Assembly (NCBI GenBank): GCA_964546505.1
Contig: CAZJJZ010000019.1
Location: forward strand, 1 to 28,780
DNA length: 28,780 bases
Reading direction: 5' to 3'
From: CAZJJZ01 sp964546505
GTDB taxonomy: Bacteria > Patescibacteriota > Gracilibacteria > UBA1369
Shown here piece after piece: positions 24,277 to 28,780 of this stretch. The position numbers and the translations under genes were made by a program. Numbering within the stretch: the first letter of the stretch is position 1; each line of letters starts with the position of its first letter. A model generated the notes under the pieces. That model ran no database searches. It was not told the DNA's origin and worked only from the letters and a program-made list of their open reading frames with translations.

Positions 24277-25845
24277 TTATTGCTTTTTCTTTTTGCCGGA
24301 GAAGAGTAGACCTGCTCCGCCTGAGCCTACTAAAAGTAGGAGTAATTCAGGACCGGTTTTTGGTAAAGTGAAATATGTTGTTAGCGCTTCACTTTCCAAG
24401 CCAGCTGCATCTCTAGAGGTTAATTTGAAGTAATAAACCATGTTTTCTTTTAAATTTTTGAAGTCATAAGACAGGGTTTTGGGATCCAAAACTGTACCTT
24501 CACCATAAGTAGCGCCCCGGTCTGTACTCATATAGAGGACAAAATTGGCGATGTCTTTCAAATTCTCCTCTTTAGCCTTCCAAGAAAGTCTGACAATTGT
24601 GTTTTCCACCAATTTAGCAGCTAAGTTTTCTGCTGCGTTTTGCAAGACCTTGCTAGGAGTTTCGGTAGGAGCTGGGGTGCTAGGCGCAGGCGCCCCCATA
24701 CCCTTGAAAGTAGTTGCAGACTTTTCGATCGGCATTTCATTGCCTGCTGCATCTTTGATATTTACACCTAATAAATTGTAATCTTGATCTTTTAATTCGC
24801 CTGTAGTGAGAGTTACTTTTTTGCCATCTGTGGACAAATCTACTTTATTCACATCAATAATTGCGCTAGAGTCTTTGCTTTCTGTAACAATAAAATTGGC
24901 TCTGGCATCAGCTTTCAATACTACCGGTTCGCTAAATTCAACTTCGATTGTTGTCGAGGAAATAGCTTTAGCTGAAGCAAAAGTTGGGGCGGAAGTATCC
25001 TTGTTTTCCTCTGCCGCAGGTTTTACCGGAGTGGTGGTTGTAGCTGCGGGTACAAAATCAGTACCGGTAAAAATGGCTGTATCGCTGGTACCACTGACAA
25101 TTGGGTTATTGGCCAAGTCTTTGATTTGAATGCCAGTTGTTAAAACATACTTGGCAGCTTTTTTCTGATCAGCAGTGGTTAAAAGCACTGTTTTTTGTGA
25201 AGTATCTTGAAGATCCAGCTCCGCTTTAACAACTTCCAAATTGGTACCGGCCGCGTCGTCTTTGATAGCAAAAGCGGCTTGGGGAGTCATTGCAGGCAGC
25301 ATGATACCCTCTGAAAAAGTAACTTTGACTGTGTTTTTGGTAACTGCATCCGCCTTCATCACTTTCGGCGCTTGTGTATCTGTGGTAGACGTTACCGTAT
25401 CTGCTTTGGGAGTTGCTGATACTTCATAGCTGTAATTTTCACTTTCATTGCCCGCAGCATCATAAGCTGTAGCGGCAAAGTAATAGGTTTTACCATTTTC
25501 CAAGCCACTAATGGTATAAGAAATTTTGTTACCAGTATCTACCGGCCCCATTGTGTAGGTGCCTCCGTCATTAGTTACCGAAGTAGTACCATAATAGATT
25601 TTGTAACCTGTTACACCTACATTATCGATAGCAGCATCCCAGTTGAGAGTGACTGCTGCATTTCCTGCAACTGCTTTGAGATTCTCAACGTCAGCTGGAA
25701 CCTGTGTGTCAGTAGCTTGAGCCACACTTCCTTCGGGAATAACGTTTTCTGTTTCGGCTTGGGCATATGCTCCCATCGCCATTACTTGGCTGGCCAGAAG
25801 AGCAAGGCCTAAAACACCGATTATTGGTCTATTTGGCTTATTCAT
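24277..25845 (-). CDS. Secreted FnIII/Ig-like surface protein with LPxTG sorting signal
   Basis: A 522-residue surface protein. The signal peptide covers about 1-28 (VLGLALLASQVMAMGAYAQA). A fibronectin type III domain follows at about 50-147, two SbsA-like Ig (Big_5) domains at about 158-265 and 288-385, then a Pro/Thr-rich linker and a second FnIII domain at about 408-490. The C-terminus is LPKTG at 494-498, a hydrophobic stretch and KKKKQ, the tripartite sortase substrate signal. A sortase would link it to the cell wall or to a surface carrier. None is in the window. Its modular make-up fits adhesion to a host or other cells, which is inference. Confidence 0.92.
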   Translation of the reverse strand: MNKPNRPIIGVLGLALLASQVMAMGAYAQAETENVIPEGSVAQATDTQVPADVENLKAVAGNAAVTLNWDAAIDNVGVTGYKIYYGTTSVTNDGGTYTMGPVDTGNKISYTISGLENGKTYYFAATAYDAAGNESENYSYEVSATPKADTVTSTTDTQAPKVMKADAVTKNTVKVTFSEGIMLPAMTPQAAFAIKDDAAGTNLEVVKAELDLQDTSQKTVLLTTADQKKAAKYVLTTGIQIKDLANNPIVSGTSDTAIFTGTDFVPAATTTTPVKPAAEENKDTSAPTFASAKAISSTTIEVEFSEPVVLKADARANFIVTESKDSSAIIDVNKVDLSTDGKKVTLTTGELKDQDYNLLGVNIKDAAGNEMPIEKSATTFKGMGAPAPSTPAPTETPSKVLQNAAENLAAKLVENTIVRLSWKAKEENLKDIANFVLYMSTDRGATYGEGTVLDPKTLSYDFKNLKENMVYYFKLTSRDAAGLESEALTTYFTLPKTGPELLLLLVGSGGAGLLFSGKKKKQ

Positions 25846-25892
25846 TTGTTTTTTGGCTAAGTTTTATGTTTTGGTTTTGAATAAATCACATC

Positions 25893-25901
25893 ATTATAGC
25901 A
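25893..25901 (-). promoter_or_regulatory. Extended -10 promoter of the LPxTG-protein gene
   Basis: Minus strand TGC-TATAAT, a perfect extended -10, with no good -35. It is 47 bp before the ATG at 25845. Confidence 0.55.
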
Positions 25902-25912
25902 TAAAATGCGCT

Positions 25913-25939
25913 TTGAAAAAAGAGTAAAACAGTTATAAT
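25913..25939 (+). promoter_or_regulatory. Promoter of the ArgRS gene
   Basis: TTGAAA (25913-25918), 15 bp, TATAAT (25934-25939). The -10 is perfect but the spacer is short. The ATG is 31 bp downstream. It runs divergent from the LPxTG-protein promoter. Confidence 0.55.
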
Positions 25940-25970
25940 TGGGCAAAATTCGCCAAATTAAGTTTTCAAC

Positions 25971-28559
25971 ATGAAATTGAAGGTAAACCAGAATATTTTT
26001 CAGGCCATACCGGGACTGGAATACACCGCATTGTTATTCAAAAATGCCAATAATCAAAGAAAATCCTCTAATGTAAGTCAATTACTGCGTGGAACTTCAG
26101 TGGTTATTAAGAATGAAGCCAAGAGACCTGCCAAAAAAGCCTATTTAGAGATGGTAGAGAATTTGGACTTGGGAAATGGCCAAACTTTATTGGAACCGTA
26201 TTTGTTGAACTTCCGCATCAAGAAACTTCAAAATAAACAAGATATTGAAGGCAATACCAATTTAACCAATTTGTGTTATTATCTGGCTTTCAAGTATTTT
26301 TTGCCTCTACAAGGATTAGATTTGGATTCTCTGGAAACGGATTTTGAAATTGAGTTATATGAGCCAAAGAAAGGCAAAAAGGCTCCTGAATTGGAATTTG
26401 GTACCTCAACCAGACATTTTGTAATTTGGTTTCCTCAACTGGAGAAGTTCGAAGAAGAAAAATTAGATTTGATCATTAAGGAGATAGAGCAGATTATCAA
26501 AAAATATGTTGGTGCTGATTTGGCGGAAGTGTTTCATCTGGATAATGAAAATCAAGTGGTAGATCTGGGTTATGTGTCTGACAAAGAAAGGGCTTATGCT
26601 GAAGCACATCCAGAAATATTTGATGAGGAAATGGCCGCGGAACCTAAATATAATTTATTCAATAATGCCGGCCTCAATGACCAAGTTTACGAGGATGGTA
26701 AAATGGAGAATTGGCCAATCAATTTGAGTGAGATGAATAGGAAATTCAAAATAGCGGATCAGATTCGAGAATTGATGGTTTTGGCTTTGCAGAAGACTTG
26801 TAGGGAAGATTTTGCTGAATTGGCTGGGGAAATTTTGGATCCGGAAGGCTTGGTGGAAATAGAAACCCCCAAGGATGCTGCCAATGGAGATTTTTCCTGC
26901 AATTTGGCAATGAAATTGACCAAAATTTTTCGCAAAACGCCCTTGGAGATTGCCCAGAAATTATTGAACCATTTACCGCAAAGTCAAATTTTAGAAAAAG
27001 TGGATTTGGCCGCGCCAGGATTCATCAATTTCCGCTTGTCGATAGCGCACTTGCAAACTTTATTGGATGAGTTGTTGTCTGCGCAACAGGCATTTGGCCA
27101 TGCGGATTATGCCGCTGGAAAACAGGTGCTGGTGGATTTTGGTAGTCTGAATGTTGCCAAGCCATTTGGCGTTCATCATTTTATGACCACTGTACTTGGT
27201 CAAACTACTGTGAATTTGTTGAAAGCAGTTGGATATCAGGTGATTGCTGCCGACTATCCGGGGGATTGGGGTACGCAGTTTGGAAAAGTGATTTTCGCTT
27301 ACAAAAACTGGGGCAATCGAGAGGTGATTGAAAAAGATCCAATACGTGAATTATTAGCATTATATGTTAAATTTCACGAAGAAGCAGAAAAAAATGGTGA
27401 ATTAGAGAATTTAGCCAGGGCGGAGAATGCTAAATTGGAAGCCGGAGATGAGGAAAATAGAGAGTTATGGCAGTGGATGTGTGAAATTTCAATGCAAGAA
27501 TCAGATAAAGTGTACCGTACCCTGGGTGTCCATTTTGATGAAAGGCATTCGGAAAGTGAATATGTGGAGGCCGGTAAGGCACATTTGGAGAAATGGAAAG
27601 CTGAGAAGAAAATTGTGGAAGGTGAGAAAGGTGCCTGGGTAGTCAAATTGGAAGAAGAGAAATTAGCAGATTATCTGGTGCAAAAGTCTGATGGTACAAC
27701 CATTTATGCCACTCGAGATCTGGCTTTGATTATTGACCGATTAGTGAGACATCCGCAATTACATAAAATAATTTATGTAGTGGATAGCGCGCAAAGTCTA
27801 CATTTCAGACAACTTTTCGCGGTGGCTAGACGTTGGAATTTGGCTCCAGCCACACTACTGTATCATTTAGCCTATGGCAGAATGTCTTTTCCAGAGGGTG
27901 GCATGAGTACGCGCAAAGGTAAGATTTTGTGGGCTAGTGACGTGATCAATGAGGCTATAGAACGTGCTAGCAAATTGGTTTTGGAAAAGTCCGCTAATTT
28001 ACCACTGGCTGAACAAAAGAAAATTGCGCAAGCTTTGGCGATAGGTGCGATTAAGCATGCTATCGTTAATCAGGCACCAGAAACTGACTTCAGTTTTGAC
28101 TGGGATAAGGTGATGACTTTCGACGGAAATAGCGCTCCTTATTTACAATATACTTTGGCAAGGGCTTTAAGTATTATTAATAAAGCCAATGATCAGGCAA
28201 ATAAAGGTCAAAAGGTGGAAGATCAAATTTCCTTATTTACGATTTCCGAAGAACAAAAAGCACTGGAAGAAGCTAATTTGAAACCATTTCAAAATCATTA
28301 TGAGAACAATTTGCTGAAAGCACTGATCAAATTTCCGGAAAGGGTGGAAGCGGCAGCGGCAAATTTGAAACCAAATTATCTGACAAATTATCTATACGAT
28401 TTAGCGCAAACTTTTAATAGTTTCTACCAAGCGGTGCCAGTGTTAAAGACTCAAAATGAGGAATTATTGGCCGCAAGAATGAGATTGGTACAAGGATTTG
28501 GTATTGTGATGCGTAATGGTTTGAGTATTTTGGGAATTACTCCACTGGAGAGAATGTAG
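25971..28559 (+). CDS. argS: Arginyl-tRNA synthetase with N-terminal B3/4 editing-type domain
   Basis: A class I synthetase charging tRNA(Arg). At 862 residues it is about 280 longer than most bacterial ArgRS. Residues about 255-862 are ArgRS: an N-terminal additional domain, the Rossmann core with VAKPFGVHHFM at the HIGH position (G400-V-H402-H403), GDWGTQFG, MSTRKG at 645-650 for the KMSKS loop, APYLQYTLAR, and the C-terminal anticodon-binding helices ending GITPLERM. Residues 1-195 resemble the B3/4 domain: IPGLEYTALLFKNANN, TNLTNLCYYLAFKYFLPLQG then LDLDSL, and HFVIWFPQLEKF before a long amphipathic helix. B3/4 is the PheRS-beta editing fold and that of the free-standing canavanyl-tRNA(Arg) deacylase CtdA. 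A cis-editing role is inferred. The synthetase call is certain. Confidence 0.95.
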   Translation: MKLKVNQNIFQAIPGLEYTALLFKNANNQRKSSNVSQLLRGTSVVIKNEAKRPAKKAYLEMVENLDLGNGQTLLEPYLLNFRIKKLQNKQDIEGNTNLTNLCYYLAFKYFLPLQGLDLDSLETDFEIELYEPKKGKKAPELEFGTSTRHFVIWFPQLEKFEEEKLDLIIKEIEQIIKKYVGADLAEVFHLDNENQVVDLGYVSDKERAYAEAHPEIFDEEMAAEPKYNLFNNAGLNDQVYEDGKMENWPINLSEMNRKFKIADQIRELMVLALQKTCREDFAELAGEILDPEGLVEIETPKDAANGDFSCNLAMKLTKIFRKTPLEIAQKLLNHLPQSQILEKVDLAAPGFINFRLSIAHLQTLLDELLSAQQAFGHADYAAGKQVLVDFGSLNVAKPFGVHHFMTTVLGQTTVNLLKAVGYQVIAADYPGDWGTQFGKVIFAYKNWGNREVIEKDPIRELLALYVKFHEEAEKNGELENLARAENAKLEAGDEENRELWQWMCEISMQESDKVYRTLGVHFDERHSESEYVEAGKAHLEKWKAEKKIVEGEKGAWVVKLEEEKLADYLVQKSDGTTIYATRDLALIIDRLVRHPQLHKIIYVVDSAQSLHFRQLFAVARRWNLAPATLLYHLAYGRMSFPEGGMSTRKGKILWASDVINEAIERASKLVLEKSANLPLAEQKKIAQALAIGAIKHAIVNQAPETDFSFDWDKVMTFDGNSAPYLQYTLARALSIINKANDQANKGQKVEDQISLFTISEEQKALEEANLKPFQNHYENNLLKALIKFPERVEAAAANLKPNYLTNYLYDLAQTFNSFYQAVPVLKTQNEELLAARMRLVQGFGIVMRNGLSILGITPLERM

Positions 28560-28576
28560 TGCGATTTCAAATAAAA

Positions 28577-28603
28577 AAGCGCCAGATGGGATGGCGCTTC
28601 TTT
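28577..28603. terminator. Intrinsic terminator after ArgRS
   Basis: AAGCGCCA (28577-28584), 7-base loop, TGGCGCTT (28592-28599), flanked by an A run before and TCTTT after. It lies between converging genes and can serve both. Confidence 0.85.
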
Positions 28604-28611
28604 GATATTAA

Positions 28612-28780
28612 TTAGGCCTTTTTCTCTAGTGATTGCTTGAAACTGATGAGGAAGGCAATAGTATAGACTGAGCCCGCTCCACTTACTAATGCGGGAATAA
28701 TGCCTAAGCCTCGATAACTACCAGCCCAGCCAAATGGGGCAAAAATGGGCGAAAGAATTGCAGAGATAATGGCTGTAACG
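28612..28780 (-). CDS. C-terminal end of a membrane protein (cut by the window edge)
   Basis: An open frame enters from the right edge and ends with TAA at 28612-28614, giving 55 residues. It is strongly hydrophobic, with two likely membrane segments (TAIISAILSPIFAPFG and GLGIIPALVSGAGSVYTIAF) and the basic tail FKQSLEKKA. The start and the rest lie outside the window. It uses TAA and sits beside the bidirectional terminator, consistent with a real gene. The family is not recognised. Confidence 0.7.
   Translation of the reverse strand, partial: VTAIISAILSPIFAPFGWAGSYRGLGIIPALVSGAGSVYTIAFLISFKQSLEKKA

Noticed and set aside
1..28780. CRISPR array, insertion sequence, prophage or rRNA
   Set aside because: No regularly spaced repeats, transposase, phage structural gene or rRNA sequence was seen. 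The only recombinase is a housekeeping Xer.

Overview
The window looks like part of a scaffold from an uncultured, host-dependent or fermentative bacterium of the Candidate Phyla Radiation (Patescibacteria). This is inference. The supports are moderately AT-rich DNA, compact gene packing, a surface protein ending in an LPKTGPE-type sorting signal, a zinc-finger-less DnaJ, L-lactate dehydrogenase, and an almost complete absence of Shine-Dalgarno motifs before the start codons. All 22 supported genes, including one cut off at the right edge, end in TAA (18) or TAG (4), never TGA. A run of 24 Ns (10199-10222) marks a scaffold gap, so the source is a draft assembly.

Layout. 1-235 is a two-copy direct repeat containing tRNA-like D-arm pieces. 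349-408 holds a CIRCE-like HrcA operator before dnaJ, which carries an exact in-frame duplication. 1496-9206 is a tight operon: a sigma-70 family factor, a 2128-residue membrane-anchored alpha-2-macroglobulin whose cytoplasmic N-terminus looks like an anti-sigma domain, and a dolichol/phytol-kinase-like CTP-dependent enzyme. A GT4 glycosyltransferase faces it. 10456-11592 holds a four-helix membrane protein and a small Cys4 protein. Then come PcrA/UvrD helicase (minus), a doubtful small ORF, an L,D-transpeptidase with an Ig-like domain (minus), and an unrecognised protein (plus). 15807-17947 has nrdR (minus) divergent from xer-ftsE. recX and recA follow (minus), with a structured intercistronic spacer. 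20053-23327 holds an MscS channel, ldh and ctpA. Last are a receiver-less OmpR-type winged helix protein (minus), tRNA-Ser(UGA), an LPxTG-anchored adhesin-like protein (minus), arginyl-tRNA synthetase with an extra N-terminal B3/4 editing-type domain, and a truncated membrane protein at the right edge.

The most interesting points follow. (1) ArgRS is fused to a B3/4-family domain, the fold of PheRS-beta editing and of the stand-alone canavanyl-tRNA(Arg) deacylase CtdA, which suggests a synthetase with built-in proofreading. (2) A sigma factor gene sits 5 bp before a transmembrane alpha-2-macroglobulin with an intact thioester, which suggests a one-piece envelope protease sensor. (3) The recA promoter spacer is itself a perfect GGTGAGT/ACTCACC palindrome, a candidate undescribed SOS-type operator. 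(4) The tandem duplication inside dnaJ, and more loosely the repeat at the left edge, carry inverted-copy sequence at the junction, typical of template switching either in vivo or during genome amplification.

Themes in the gene content are DNA repair and recombination (recA, recX, uvrD/pcrA, xer), envelope and surface functions (A2M, L,D-transpeptidase, CtpA, LPxTG protein, MscS, GT4), and core regulation (CIRCE, NrdR).
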